DNA of 64,000 nucleotides from contig NC_134829.1 of NCBI RefSeq assembly GCF_004210375.1, positions 56,350,107 to 56,414,106 of the forward strand, given 5' to 3'. Under the pieces are notes generated by a model. That model searched no databases. It saw nothing but the letters and a program-made list of their open reading frames with translations, and was not told the origin of the DNA. Below are positions 34,901 through 47,203 of this stretch, one piece after another (position 1 is the stretch's first letter; every line of letters begins with the position of its first letter). The stretch is from Tachypleus tridentatus (Eukaryota; Arthropoda; Merostomata; Xiphosura; Limulidae). Made by a program: the position numbers and the translations under genes.

Positions 34901-35140
34901 CAGGGTGTTTGGAAAGTCACCGTGCAGTTTTGTAACCATATTTTATTCAGTCTATTTCAAGCCAGCAACTGATAGCGGTGTTTACAAACAAAATAAGAAG
35001 GATCCAGGCCTGTATTGATACCAACGAGGGATACTTTCAACATTGTTTATGATTGTCATTCATATTTACCTCCTGTATTCTATATTTAAACACGTCTGTT
35101 AATAAATATATATGTGCACAGTGACTTTCCAAACACCCTG
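34901..35140. mobile_element. mariner-type MITE, 240 bp, TA target
   Basis: The ends are CAGGGTGTTTGGAAAGTCAC and its inverted copy GTGACTTTCCAAACACCCTG. The inverted repeats are 26 bases with one mismatch (GTGCA versus GTGCA after ACC/ACT). TA flanks both ends (34899-34900, 35141-35142). The non-coding interior is consistent with a Tc1/mariner-type nonautonomous element. Confidence 0.85.
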
Positions 35141-35600
35141 TATTATTCAACACTATTTCCACAACATGTTAAGATTCTGTAATAAATGGTGGGGTCAATC
35201 ACAGCCCAAGCATCTTGATGCATTTTCCAATACCACATATGAAGTTTGGCTACCAAGACCATCTTTAAGTAGAACAAAGGCCCACAAATCTATTGGAGTT
35301 GCACCTTAGGATGTGATAAGCATGTGTTGAACAGTTTTACTGCAATTTCAATTTCTTTGGCCATCTTTCTCCAAGAAACAGTAGCAATTTCAGAGCATAA
35401 CTGGAAACATGTTAACTCGTAGCTTATAAGCCTTCATCAGCCTCAAATCCTTAATTATTATATTGTAAACAGTACTAGGAAATGCATGCATCATGATAGC
35501 TTTTTCTGTATGTCAAAGCATTCTCTATTCTCTTTTGTAGCAATCACCTTCATTTCATGTATGAAGACACTGCTGTTGTTACAAAATAAGTAACATCAAT
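35141..35600 (-). pseudogene. Possible decayed transposase fragment
   Basis: Read on the minus strand, short pieces such as STVYNIIIKDLRLMKAYKLR and, further on, GATPIDLWAF resemble helix-turn-helix and catalytic-region wording of Tc1/mariner-like transposases. The frame is broken many times. It lies next to the mariner-type MITE and may be part of an older related element. Weak call. Confidence 0.3.
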
Positions 35601-35810
35601 AATAATTTATTCAACGTCACTCAAATAGTATTTAAATTGGTTTTGCAATAACATTTTATAGCTAAATATTTAACTCTGTAAACGACATGAAAACAGAAAT
35701 CAAATTCATAGAAAATTATAATAAAGAAAAAAGCAAAGTTGGAGTCAGTACTTACCTAATAAACAAGGTTACACTACATATCAAAATCTGCTTCATTTCA
35801 AAAGTAGAAA

Positions 35811-36465
35811 CACTAAATTCAGAACATAATAAATTGTACAATATTATACTGTAAGATTAGACTAACACTAAATTCAGAACATAATAAATTGTACCATATT
35901 ATACTGTAAGATTAGACTAACACTAAATTCAGAACATAATAAATTGTACAATATTATACTGTAAGATTAGACTAACACTAAATTCAGAACATAATAAATT
36001 GTACCATATTATACTGTAAGATTAGACTAACACTACATTCAGAACAAAATAAATTGTACCATATTATACTGTAAGATTAGACTAACACTAAATTCAGAAC
36101 AAAATAAATTGTACAATATTATACTGTAAGATTAGACTAACACTAAATTCAGAACAAAATAAATTGTACAATATTATACTGTAAGATTAGACTAACACTA
36201 AATTCAGACATAATAAATTGTACCATATTATACTGTAAGATTAGACTAACACTAAATTCAGAACAAAATAAATTGTACAATATTATACTGTAAGATTAGA
36301 CTAGCACTAAATTCAGAACAAACTAAATTGTACAATATTATACTGTAAGATTAGACTAACACTAAATTCAGAACAAAATAAATTGTACAATATTATACAG
36401 CAAGATAAGACTCACACTAAATTCAGAACAAAATAAATTGCACAATATTATATAGAAAGATTAAA
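35811..36465. repeat. Minisatellite, about 12 copies of a 55-bp unit
   Basis: Unit begins ACTAAATTCAGAACATAATA, continues AATTGTACAATATTATACTG and ends TAAGATTAGACTAAC. Copies alternate between CATAATA/CAAAATA and TACAATA/TACCATA variants, and decay at the right end. Confidence 0.95.
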
Positions 36466-38444
36466 CTTTTGGTGATTATTTTTACAGAAAATTTTAGTAG
36501 AACATGTATAAATAAACGTAACTGAATACAAAAATATTTCAATAAATAATCAAGAATAGGATACTTTAAAGGAAATAATAACACTGTGTATACATATTAG
36601 TACCTACAAATGAGAGAGTTAGCAACACAGGATCACACAAAAAAGATGCAATAGATTATAAAAAAAATAGTAATCAAGGCTGGAGCACTTTCAGATACTT
36701 GACTATTCTTTTCTATGAGAATAAAACAAAATGAAGAAAAGACAACGATTCGAAAATGTTCCAGTAGTTGGTGTTTCGTTTTTCAAATCGGTATCAGCAT
36801 CTCAACCATTCTTACTGCATATCTATAGATATTTATTCAGTTGTTTCTCAATTTAAATAAAAAGGAAAAAAAAACTATTTTAATGGATTTGTCCAAGTCC
36901 AAGAAAGAATTTACAAACTAAAAACACAAACCATACAACTAAAGCTAATAACTAGTCAAACTAACATGTTAAAACAAGTAAAGAAAACTTTACAAAAAAC
37001 CAAGTAAATGTAGGGATATTAGTCCTTCACAAACAATCTAAACACAATGATTTTTAAATGATACCCAAAACTGGAGACTTTTGAATAGTTCACTATTCTT
37101 CTATAGAAGTATAAAGTGTTATGTTTAAAGACTGTAATGAAATGTATAGACAGGAATGTCGATATCACGTAAACTGGATGTCCAATACAAGTTAGCCTTG
37201 AGAACTAGCAAATCATAATTTAGAGTCATTGGTAACACATTCAGCTTGTACCAAAAGTTGTGTACAGTACATAAGGGTTAAATGTGATAACATTTATAAG
37301 AAATGTTAACCTCTTGGAGTTGTATGCATTTCCTTGCAATTCCTGTTATGAACCACTACCATAGTCCGTGATTCAAATAACCTTGGTATGAAAATGTAGT
37401 TAATAAAACAAATTTTAACTTTAAAAGGAAATATTTAAAACAATCCTCAATCTCCACAAGTAAGAAAATTATGACATTTGTTCTGTCAGTATCTTTTCTA
37501 ATTTATTTACCAAGAAATATGGAATTCATACTGTAAATATTACTCAAGTAAAGCAATTTTTATAACCTTCAATATTATTTGTTTAGAAAACCATAAACAT
37601 CCTCTCTTTCATAAATAGCCAAGTTTTCTTTGACATTGCATATTATCTATTACCACTAAAAAAACGAAACTTATAATCTATTAAATGACATACTATATTA
37701 TGCTGTTTTCTTAAGAGAGAGTTGTCTATTTCATCAACCAGTTTTAACTTCCTCTCATGGGAATCACCTAAATGATTTTAACGGCTCCTACTGTACTATT
37801 AGAAAGCAAGACAAATAACAATATTTATGTGGCATTGTGTGCTTTTTGCAAGTTATTATTGTGCGTTCTTGGGCACAGTATTTAATTAAATAAATTATTT
37901 AATGTAGTAGAACCATTAGTATAAAAAGTAGGTTTATATTTCATCAACAGTAAACAGCAAGATGAAACCAACGTATAGAGAACTGATGCTTTTAAAACTG
38001 TTTCTTTGTTTCATTTAAAAAGTATAAAATAGAGTGCTTTAAAAAACAAAACGTACCAATGTAATGAAAGGATTCAATTCAGTGAAATTCATCCTACTAG
38101 TATAACAACAGTGGTAGCTCTCAATGTCAGGAGAATCAACACTAAGAACAGTTGTTGGTTGGGTCAAGAAACACTAATTCATCTCTTATATGATAAACAT
38201 CATCTTTATAAGGAATAAGCAACATAAACAGTTAAGAACAAAACTCATACAGTCAGCTTTTAAGTAGTTGATTAGGTGGTATGTGAAAAGCTACACAAAG
38301 AACTATATGGTCCAAACCAAAGGAGATTCAACTAATTGACAGAAATCACCATTATGTCTTGAGTTATTCTGTTCAGAAAATAAGATCAGAGTTGTTACTT
38401 TTATAATTCACACACAATCCAAAAGCACAAAGAATGATTTTACA
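36466..38444. other. Non-coding stretch, nothing recognised
   Basis: AT-rich, with no convincing frame, RNA gene, terminal repeat or tandem structure. Confidence 0.5.
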
Positions 38445-38500
38445 CAGTTTGATGCAAACTATGGACTCAAGTTATAGTATGGTAAGCTAATGACTAGGCC
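38445..38500 (-). mobile_element. Short SINE-head relic
   Basis: GATGCAAACTATGGACTCAA...AATGACTAGG is the reverse complement form of the tRNA-like head also seen near 32660-32715 and 34190-34265. Confidence 0.4.
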
Positions 38501-39970
38501 AAGCCCAGCATTTGAGAATTAATCCTTTTAATAATTTACTGAAGTGTAGCTTAGATGGAGATAAGAATATAACTAAATCTCTCACTAATATAAGAACATA
38601 GCTGTTTGATATGATGAATGAAAGAAAGTTATGGTCAAAAATAAACATCAAGAATTTTGCCTTAAGGACCATGGGAAGAACAATATCACCGATATAGAGC
38701 TCAAGATTGAAGAAGACAGAAACAAGGTGATCTCTCATTGTTGAAGTCTTCTGTGATCGTCACTGTTTCAAGTGGAATCAGGTGGTCCAAGATGGAGTGC
38801 TATCAATGGAACCCATACTTGGTGGCCAATAAAAAGCTGTTTGATTCAAGGAACCAAACAAGACAAGCATTAACAATCCTCTCTAAGATCTTACAGAGAC
38901 AGGTTATCAAAGCTACTGGATGATAATTAGAAGGAATTTTGGAATACTTCCCAGGCTTTGGAAAAGATAGGACAATAGATTAGCACCAGGCATCAAGAAA
39001 AATGTTCTTCCTTCCAAAACTGGTAAAAAAACAACCATAAGAAGAGCAAGAAAGAAAGATGGTGCATCATCTCATAGTGAACGTCATCTGGTCTGACTCA
39101 TGCACTGCCAGACAAATGAAGAGCAAGCTGGAGTTCCATCAGTGTTTAGGGGCAATTACAGTCATTGACATAATTGGCCCAATAGGAAAGAGGCAATCAC
39201 TTTGTCCAAGACATGATGGCCAAGAAAACAGAGGAACAGATGGAAGTGTTGTAAAAATAAGTTTTTGATGAGAGTATTGGAAATATTTTATACAGCAACT
39301 TCCTGGTCATATGACTTGAATTTCCAGTAGAAGAGTTGCTAGCGGTATACTTAATCCAAGTTTCCTTTCGGCTTCAATACCTGATCTGTCAAATATGAAA
39401 AGGGGTCTGCTGGAAAGCAATGTAGTTAGAAAGTGTGGGATGTCTGTAATAGGTATCTTAAGTCCATTTCTGAGCCTCCTATGCCTGCCGGCAGGCTTGA
39501 AACCACTATGGACAAGGATATAGTGAGAAATATGTCAAAGTTTTAGGTACAAAATGAATATTTGCTTGAATGATGAATCAGTTGGTCTGTTACAACTTCC
39601 ACTGTAGCATTTGAGTCGGAGTGCATCAACCATGGCTAATTTCCCTCAAAACTATAGGAAAATTATCACTGCACCATGAGTTACAATAACCCTCCAAGAA
39701 AAATGAAGGAAAACAAACAGATCATTAGAAGTAAGATATTGAGTAGGTGCCTAAAAATATGTACAAGAATAGCATCAGATACAGTTCATGAACTGAGAGC
39801 ATATAGTCCACAGAAAGACCCTTCCTATCAATATCAGCACACCAGAGGGGATTGCATCCTTTAACATCTCCCAAAATATACATTTAATAAATGTGGGGAT
39901 ACAGCAAATGTTCAAGAAGAATGTCAAGGTCTGACTGATCAGAAGTCTCCCAGTATAAATAGACACTTAG
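38501..39970 (-). mobile_element. Decayed Jockey/I-type LINE (endonuclease and RT remnants)
   Basis: On the minus strand, endonuclease wording appears first. About 39960-39700 reads DLDILLEHLLYPHIY, then LGDVKGCNPLW and GLSVDYMLSVHEL (compare LGDFNGHNPLWG...RG..IE..LSDHDL in this superfamily). About 39660-39560 reads DNFPIVLREIS. RT wording follows lower down: CKILERIVNACLVWFLESNS near 38880, STLDHLIPLETV-like near 38790, and MRDHLVSVFFNLEL at 38738 (compare HLVSVFFDLEKAYDTTW). The frame is broken throughout. It is clearly unrelated to the Tx1-like LINE of the tRNA array. Confidence 0.7.
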
Positions 39971-40560
39971 ATGTCAAGCGGTGGGTAAGATAATGCAAAA
40001 TGAAAATCTCAAGAATAAATACTTAATGTCAAGTACTTCGCAATGTTATGAAGAATATAGATATGGATGTCATACAGTTAAAGGTAGGTGGAAAATAAAG
40101 ATCTGAATGCCATATTTTTATAATATGAAGAATATATATATGAATTTCAAATAGCAAGACGAGAACAATACATGTACGGGTGGAAGTGGTGGATTGTACA
40201 TTGAAGAATAGATATTTGGGTGTTAGATATATAGAATGGCAAGAATAGAGATTTGAGTGTCAACTAGTTAGGAAGACGTTCAATAACTTAGACCTGGATG
40301 TCAAGCGGTGGGAAAGATAATGCAAAATGGAGATCTGAGGAATAAATACTTAGAAAATGGTATGAATAAAGATTTTGACCTGAAACAATTAGCAAGGCAA
40401 TGAAAGATAGAGATATGGATGTCAAACAGTTAAAATGAAGGTGAAAAATAAAGATTTGGATGCCAGATTTCTACAAAAATATTAAGAATATTTAAAAGTA
40501 TTTCAAATAGCAAGACAAAGAAGAATCGAGATGTTGGTGGAAGTTTGTGGAAAAACAAGA
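39971..40560. repeat. Degenerate tandem repeats leading into the 37-bp minisatellite
   Basis: Recurring blocks such as GGATGTCAAGCGGTGG (39970s, 40290s), AGATATGGATGTCA (40060, 40410) and AAAATAAAGAT are diverged relatives of the neighbouring AAGAATAGAGATTTGGGTGT unit. Confidence 0.6.
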
Positions 40561-40820
40561 AAGAATAACGATTTGGGTGTTAGACATATAGAAGGACAAG
40601 AATAGAGATTTGGGTGTTAGACATATAGAAGAACAAGAATAACAATTTGGGTGTTAGATATATAGAAGGACAAGAATAGAGATTTGGGTGTTAGGTATAT
40701 AGAAGGACAAGAATAGAGATTTGGGTGTTAGATATATAGAAGGAGAAGAATAACGATTTGGGTGTTAGATATATAGAAGAACAAGAATAGAGATTTGGTT
40801 GTCAATTCGTTAGCAAGACT
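40561..40820. repeat. Minisatellite, 7 copies of a 37-bp unit
   Basis: Unit AAGAATAGAGATTTGGGTGT followed by TAGATATATAGAAGGAC. The last copy switches to TCAATTCGTTAGCAAGAC. Confidence 0.93.
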
Positions 40821-41243
40821 ATGAAGAATAGACAATAATTTCTTTTCTATTCATTGAATTTGAATGTTATTGATCAAAACAAATGGTTTTTAAGGTTTTG
40901 CGAAAGGGATTTTTTAAAGTAAAATGTATGAGTAGGAATTTAATTCGTTGTTTTAGGCCCATCTAACCTTTCTGTTAATAGAGGTCTTGCACTTTCCTAA
41001 GAGCGGTGTTTCTTCAATTGTAAAATAAAGGTTTATTTTGTACTTGTAGAAGAAAGTTCGTTAATTCTAAACTTGTTTTGTAGACACATATAAAATAATA
41101 TTACACTGTCTTAACAAAATGTATAGCACATAAGTGGATAAAGATAAGGCTGATTATGTTATTCCTATAAGTGAACACTACGCTCTTTGTTCCTCGGTGG
41201 TTTAACTAAATGTTTACTGACCTACATTTTCAAATTACAAGAT

Positions 41244-41308
41244 AAATTAGGGGCGGCTAGCGCAGATAGCCCTCATGTACCTTTGCGCGAAATTCAAAAC
41301 AAACAATT
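41244..41308 (+). mobile_element. SINE tail fragment
   Basis: AAATTAGGGGCGGCTAGCGC, then AGATAGCCCTCATGTACCTT and GCGCGAAATTCAAAACAAAC match the 3' end of the tRNA-derived SINE family. Confidence 0.8.
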
Positions 41309-42424
41309 ACAGTGAAATATATCGAAGCAGTTTAATTGTTTATTAGCTAACAGAGGAAGTTGTTAATACATATAGAGAACTCGGTGAAACAAACATCAGA
41401 ATACCTCAGGATATCGTCTGTAGTTTGTGATTTGTTTTTATTTATCTCTGCCATTTTTGTTTCTCTTTTATATTTGGTTGGGTTTATACAAAGTTTCGTC
41501 TAAAGTATGATGATATAGTTTGCGTTTACTGGTGTGAGCCCGTAGACATACCGCTGTACAGCTGGTGTCTCACTGACTGGTTAATACATCAGAAACCTTT
41601 TGACGTATTAACTATATTGCTAGTGTTTGACGAGAGGCATCTTTAACGCCTGAGATCACATATGTAATGTGACTAACATATAACACATTCTCCTTTGCTT
41701 TCAATTATGCCTTTTATAATTACCATAACATGAAAAGTATTTAAATGTTAATATACTAACTGGAAATAACCAGTCTCAGGATATAAGAAATTCTATGAAC
41801 AGATTTCCCAGTTTTGTTAAAATGAAATAAGTTTTTCAGAATTTAAAATTTATTATTTTAACTTGCTATTTTTATTTTTCATGTAAAATTTTGTTATATT
41901 GTTACTGTGTCCATAACTATATAAACATTGATGTCTAGAGATAGAGGTTGTTAAACAGCATGTTAACAAGTGTTTGTGTATACGTGTTTATTATATATCA
42001 GTTCCAAGAAAACACTATTTTAGCTTCACAAAAGTTAACATTTTACAAAACTATTATACATGTCTGCCATTTTTAAAATAAAATGTATAAATTACTAAGC
42101 GTTTTATATAAAACCTTATATTTTTATAAATATTTTAAATCCACCAAACGTTTATTTTGTCGTGTTTTCAGCTTTAAGGTAACAGAGTATCTGTGCCCAT
42201 AAAGATGGTACAAGTTGAAGTATTCTGCGGTAACATAAAATTAGTTACTAAATCAATCGCGGTTCTCAACTGCCTGTGATTTGTATGATTGGTCAGTAAC
42301 AATAAGATTATACAAACAATGTATTTTATTGGCTGATTCACTGTGATAGTTACCTGCCTCTAATATTATTGTATATGTATTCCTTTACCATTCAACACAA
42401 AGGAAACCAAACAATACATGAAGT
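41309..42424. other. Non-coding stretch, nothing recognised
   Basis: AT-rich. A short sequence near 41547-41570 (CGTAGACATACCGCTGTACAG) resembles a tRNA-like SINE head read backwards, but it is too short to call. Confidence 0.45.
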
Positions 42425-43245
42425 AAATTATATATGTAAAAACAGCTGGTTTGTGTTGAGAAAATATTTATGTATAGGAGCGAACAACTTTTCGACATTC
42501 TTCACTCATCGTCAGGTTCACAAAGAAAGAGGTAACTAACCGATAGCTGACCACATGTTTAAAGGGGGCTGTATAATTGAGTATAGGAATGTAGAGAACG
42601 TGCTTGATGTTTGATTATATTTATTAATATAGATATAAAGGTGTTATTTGTACTGGTTTATTTTGGGCTTGAGTTGTTGTAGAAGTAAGGCTTCTTTAAT
42701 TTTGCGTTTGTTTATGTTTGTTTCTTTATTTAGTATTTGTGAATTTTTGTGTTCTTTTAATCTGGTTTCCATTTTTCTACTTGTTTCTCCAATATAGAAG
42801 TCGTGGCAGTTATCACGTTGTATTTTACAAATAATGTTTATGTTGTGTTTGTCAATGTAGTTTTTACATAGTATAGACCTTAGTTTTGTGCCTGGTTTTT
42901 GAATAAATTTGGTATTAATTGGAATGTCATATTTTGTTACTAATTTTTTGCCAAATGTTGGTTATTTGTTTGCTGATGTCAGGAATGTATGGTATACAGC
43001 AGTATATGGTTTCGTGGTTTTTTGATTCGTGAGCTGTATTTACTTTAGTTGGTGGTTGATTTTGCTTTTTGTCTAGGTGTGTGCGTATAATGTTTTCTAC
43101 AGTTTGTGGAGGAAACTTATTGATGTTGATGAAGTATTGTTTTATTTTGTCTAATTCATCGTTAATTTTATCTGGTGACCATAGTTTTATGACTGTGTTT
43201 ATTTGGTTTCCTAGATTGTTGAGTTTTTGTTTTGTTTCATTAATT
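42425..43245 (-). mobile_element. Penelope-like element fragment, 5'-truncated
   Basis: The minus-strand copy matches the 26085-26960 arm: the end sequence (CGAACAACTTTTCGACATTC, GTCAGGTTCACAAAGAAAGAGG), the GIY-YIG region (plus strand GTTTCTCCAATATAGAAGTCGTGGCAG) and on to GATGAAGTATTGTTTTATTT near 43130. Similarity ends near 43245. It lacks the RT and is a fossil. Confidence 0.85.
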
Positions 43246-44744
43246 GAATTTAACTGATCTACATTTATAAGAACCCTGTGATTAATTCCATCTTGTTTGC
43301 TGGAAAGACCACATGTCTATAGCTTTTGTTTTACCAGTACTTGCGATCCAATGGTTGTTTCGTCCTTTTGGTGTAGTGTTCTCTTCAAGTTCACTGAGAT
43401 TGGTTACTTCGTAATAATGTGTACCTTACTGTTTTGTAGGAACAATTAAACCTTTAGTTTCATCAAAATTCATGACAAGATATTTACTCTGCTATTGTCT
43501 CTATGTAAAGAATATAGCCTAAGAAATTTAAGACGTCTTTTGTATATCAACTGCTTCTGTTGTTAACAGTGTCAGTTTCACTTACATCATAGGTGTCTAC
43601 CATACGACCCTATTGGATCATAAAAGATTAGACTAGCCTATCACATTGAATAACCTTCGATGACCACAATTTTCATTTTCTACACGTTTGATATTTGTCT
43701 TTTCTCTTCTGGGAGACACACTACTACTGGAAATAGTAAGGTTGTCTGTAAACACAGCTTGATATGGTGAGTGAAACCATTCACATTAGTAAACAATCAA
43801 CATGAGACTGACATGAATACACCTCCTTCTAGATGATTTAAACATGTTAAAGAAAGACAGATAACACAAAATAACATTAAGTCTTTTTCCATAATAGGAT
43901 TCATTAGAGACTGATAAAAGACGCGAGACTCGAAAACGTACAGTTAACTCTGAGATGGTCATCGCTATTAACAAGATAAAGTGATTAGATAATTTTATAA
44001 CAAAGAGGAAGAACTGTAAACATGTTTATTTGGTTATAAACCGACAGATCTAACTGTTTTATCTTATGATGTAGATAAAATGAATATCGTCCTGTACTAT
44101 TAGTAACAACACTGTTAACTTTACATCGTTACTACAGTACACAAGGAACATATAACCGGTAGTATTATATACCAGATTGTTTTATATACTAGTTGAGGTG
44201 ATTGTTTACCATATTTCTTTTTAGAAGTTCTAGATAATAAATAATATGTTTCTAAACATTTGAACACTGATAAATTAATCGAAATACGTTACGTTGTACT
44301 TATTTCTCTGACTAATCAGTGTAATTGTATGATTTGATTGTAATAAAGTGTAATATCTAATGTATTTATCCAAGTCTCTGTTTGTCTCCCTTTATTTATC
44401 AATCAAATTTTAAAAAATGCTCAGCTAAACGGATTTCTTGTATTGAAATTCTACCATTTCTACTTTGAAAGCGTTAAAAATGTGTAAAAATCAGTAAACA
44501 AACCACCTGTTAATAACCCATGATGTATTCATGGTAGAAAATTTGAAAGTTTCTAGTTATACTTTACTTTGTTTAATGGATTTAAAGCAAAACAAAAACA
44601 AATGTTCAAAAAATGATTCATTGGTAAAAGACTATTTCGGAATCAATAAGCATGTGTTTAATTAATATTATTTTTAACGTAACCACTTCGAAATTAATAA
44701 AACTATAACAGTGACCCCATCTACCGTTAAGTGTTTAAATTAAA
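43246..44744. other. Non-coding stretch, nothing recognised
   Basis: No convincing frame or repeat. The few short frames, such as 43786-43974 minus, show no recognisable domain. Confidence 0.45.
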
Positions 44745-45065
44745 GCCAATGTGACTGTTGTGAGACTATGATGAGCGTCAGTACAACTAGGGTTGATTAT
44801 GTTATTTATCTCAGTATAACTGGTGTGAGACGATTTGAGTGTCACAATGACAGTTGATAAAATATTATAGGAGTCAGTGTGACTGACACTGTTATATTTG
44901 TCAGTGTAACTGATTTAACTATTTTTATGGGTAACAATTACTAGTGCGAGACCGTTATAAATGTCAACATTACTGAAACTGTTATAGATGTCACTGTGAC
45001 TGATTTGAGTCTACATGTAGGTGTCAGAATAACGTGTACGAGATCGTTATAAAGGTTATGCACGT
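44745..45065. repeat. Degenerate GTCAGTGTGACTGA-type repeats
   Basis: Loose recurrences of GTCA-N-TGT(A/G)ACTGA and GAGAC-GTTATA(A/G)ATGTCA about every 30-60 bases (for example 44870-44890, 44915-44935, 44985-45005). Similar words recur near 46785-46850. Some copies are palindromic (AGTCAGTGTGACTGACACT). Confidence 0.5.
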
Positions 45066-45165
45066 GACTTCATGCACCTGGTCGGCTTTGTTTATTCCGC
45101 CATATTGGACCCAACAATAAGTAAATGAAGTAACAATGACCCTATTTTCAGTTAAATACAATCGT

Positions 45166-45270
45166 ACCAGTTGGTTGTGATGCTGTTGGTTTAAAACATG
45201 GAGACACCAACAAAGATAACCAAAGGTCAGCCCTGTATGTTTTAAACCAACAGCATCATAACCAACTGGT
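45166..45270. repeat. Inverted repeat with 34-bp arms and 37-bp spacer
   Basis: Arm 45166-45199 (ACCAGTTGGTTGTGATGCTG...AAAACAT) and arm 45237-45270 (ATGTTTTAAACCAACAGCAT...AACTGGT) are reverse complements at 33 of 34 positions; the odd pair would be G-T in RNA. A transcript would fold into one long hairpin. Nature unknown: foldback/MITE remnant or small-RNA precursor. Confidence 0.85.
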
Positions 45271-45458
45271 TGTTATTCATATTCCTGTTATACACGTGAA
45301 ACGTACAGTCTAGACCTGGCCCTCTAGTTGAACTATAACCCATACAAAATGCTCTAGGACAGTAGTTGTGACTGACGTAGTTACAAACATAATTGTAATG
45401 TATTTAAAGTATTTTCTTTCGGAGAATGTAATTATCATGAATATTGGACATTATGTTG

Positions 45459-45535
45459 TGTCTACCGAAAGGAATCGAACCACTGATTTTAGAGATGTAC
45501 ATCTGAAGATGCACCACTGTTTCATCGGAGGACAT
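45459..45535 (-). mobile_element. tRNA-like SINE head fragment
   Basis: On the minus strand the sequence has a B-box-like GGTTCGATTCC and an AACAGTGGTGCATC stretch in A-box position, ending TTTCGGTAGACAC. The anticodon stem does not pair properly, so it is a SINE-type derivative rather than a gene. Confidence 0.5.
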
Positions 45536-45943
45536 CACGAATATTAATATTAGAATCACAAAAGCTTCAAAAACAGACATTTTTTGATACAGACCCAACT
45601 AAAACATACTCCATCCTAGCTCACAGTTATGATTACATGTACAGGGTAGCATGTAGTTCCCCAATATGAAGATATAACTTTTGTTATAACTTGTAAGTGT
45701 TGAGTCATTTTAAGAAATTAATTACACATGTATCATCAACACATTATATTATCTCAGAAACTGTAAGTATATTTAGCAGTCTGTAGGTGGTGCTTCTTTC
45801 AGGCGAAATGTGAATATTTGGATCGAATCACACATTGAAAACTTTACTAGCATATGGTTTGTAAATTAAAATGTACATGTAGCGTAACGTTAAAATACAA
45901 GCGTTGTGTAGATAAGCAGTTAGATCTAAATTCCAGGTCAAAC

Positions 45944-46213
45944 GTTCCGACATAGTCAGGAGGTTAGGGTACTTGACTTGAAATCTGAAGACAACAGGTT
46001 CGAATCCCTGTTACAACAGGTATGCTCGTGTTTCCAGTTGGGGCGTTATAAAACGAGTCAATCCCCGTACTCGTTCATGAAATAGTAGCCCAAGAGTTGG
46101 CGGTGGGTGATGATGACCAGCTGCCTTCCTCGTTTCTTAAACTACTCAATTAGGGACGGCTAGTTCAGATAGTCTTTGTGTAGCTTTGCGAGAAATTTCA
46201 AAAACAAACAATA
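45944..46213 (+). mobile_element. tRNA-derived SINE with a Ser-like head
   Basis: The head GACATAGTCAGGAGGTTAGG ... ACTTGACTTGAAATCTGAAG ... GGTTCGAATCCC carries anticodon TGA (Ser-like), unlike the head at 31307. The body (TATGCTCGTG, GTAGCCCAAGAGTTGGCGGTG, GACGGCTAGTTCAGATAGTC) and tail (AGCTTTGCGAGAAATTTCAA) are those of the common SINE. Confidence 0.8.
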
Positions 46214-46997
46214 TAGGTCTAACACTAATAGATGTGGTAAACGTTATCCAACAACTTAACAAACAAGTTGACTCCCTTTAGGTAAAGAAAGATATCACCC
46301 ATCAGCACACATGAAATACTGCTTAGTAAGTAAAGGTGATTATATAGAACACATCTAGGTCCAGTTTAACAATATTTATACCAGTTCTTTACTTTCGACT
46401 ATATTACCAAAACGAACGTGTCTGACACTGTACATCTAGCCTATTACAAGACATCTAAACTTTGTATACCTTCAATATGAGGCAATGAACCCTAAGTAAC
46501 TGAAAACATCTAGGCATTCTGTGTCTGGAATGTACATAACTGTGTCTCTCTGAACAAGTGAACAAAACTAATGAATCGGTACATAAGTCTGTGGTTATTG
46601 TTTCAAGGTTGGAATAGGAGTTTGTGATATACATTCCAAATTACTAACATTTTACCTTATGTAAATCATCAGTCAAAACTGTAAACACAAAGTTTTCCTG
46701 TGTGTAATGAACGTTACAGAAACTCGTCATATTTACACACAAAATGTCAGATAGTAAAACTAGCTCCGCTTTCAGTTACCTCTACAAGTGTCACTGTGAC
46801 TTCTGAGACATCAACATGGGGGTCACTGTGACTAAAGCGAAGCTGTTATTGGTGTGAATATCGTGAAAATGGTATTAATAAAGTAGCTTATAGTAAACAC
46901 CCACTTCAACGAAACAACATCGAAATAAAAGTCGAATATATCTCTTACATAATAAAGTATACCAGTGATATTGTATTAATTGGTTTGGTGTAGCTTG
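46214..46997. other. Non-coding stretch
   Basis: No gene seen. Two GTCACTGTGACT words at about 46792 and 46824 echo the degenerate repeats near 44.9 kb. Confidence 0.45.
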
Positions 46998-47203
46998 AAC
47001 TTTGCTCAAAGTTACACGACAGTTATCTTCGCTAGCCGTTCCTAATTTGACAGTGAAAGGCCGTCACCTGGTCTTTTGGTCATGAAGAGTGGGATTGACC
47101 GTCACTTGGGTGAAAGGGCAAGCATGTTTGGTGGGACAAGGATTCGAACCCGTCACCCTCAAATTAGGGAGTCAAGCGACCACTCATCTGACCATACAGG
47201 ACT
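46998..47203 (-). mobile_element. tRNA-derived SINE, diverged
   Basis: Plus-strand order is tail to head: ACTTTGCTCAAAGTTACACG, CGCTAGCCGTTCCTAATTTG, GAGTGGGATTGACCGTCACT, AAGGGCAAGCATGTTTGGTG, GGATTCGAACCCGTCACCCT (B box) and ATCTGACCATACAGG. Internal deletions are evident compared with the full-length copies. Confidence 0.8.

Noticed and set aside
32057-36465. CRISPR-like array appearance of the 32-bp and 55-bp repeats
   Set aside because: Units abut one another with no unique spacers, and the DNA is eukaryotic. These are minisatellites.
41540-41620. tRNA-like words (CGTAGACATACCGCTGTACAG)
   Set aside because: Resembles a reversed SINE head but is too short, without a B box or tail.
42425-43245. 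Host gene suggested by a minus-strand coding-like stretch
   Set aside because: It is a truncated copy of the Penelope-like element end seen at 26085-26960.
45095-45115. YY1-like word (CCGCCATATTGG) near the inverted repeat as a promoter sign
   Set aside because: A single short match with no gene, CpG enrichment or transcript evidence nearby.
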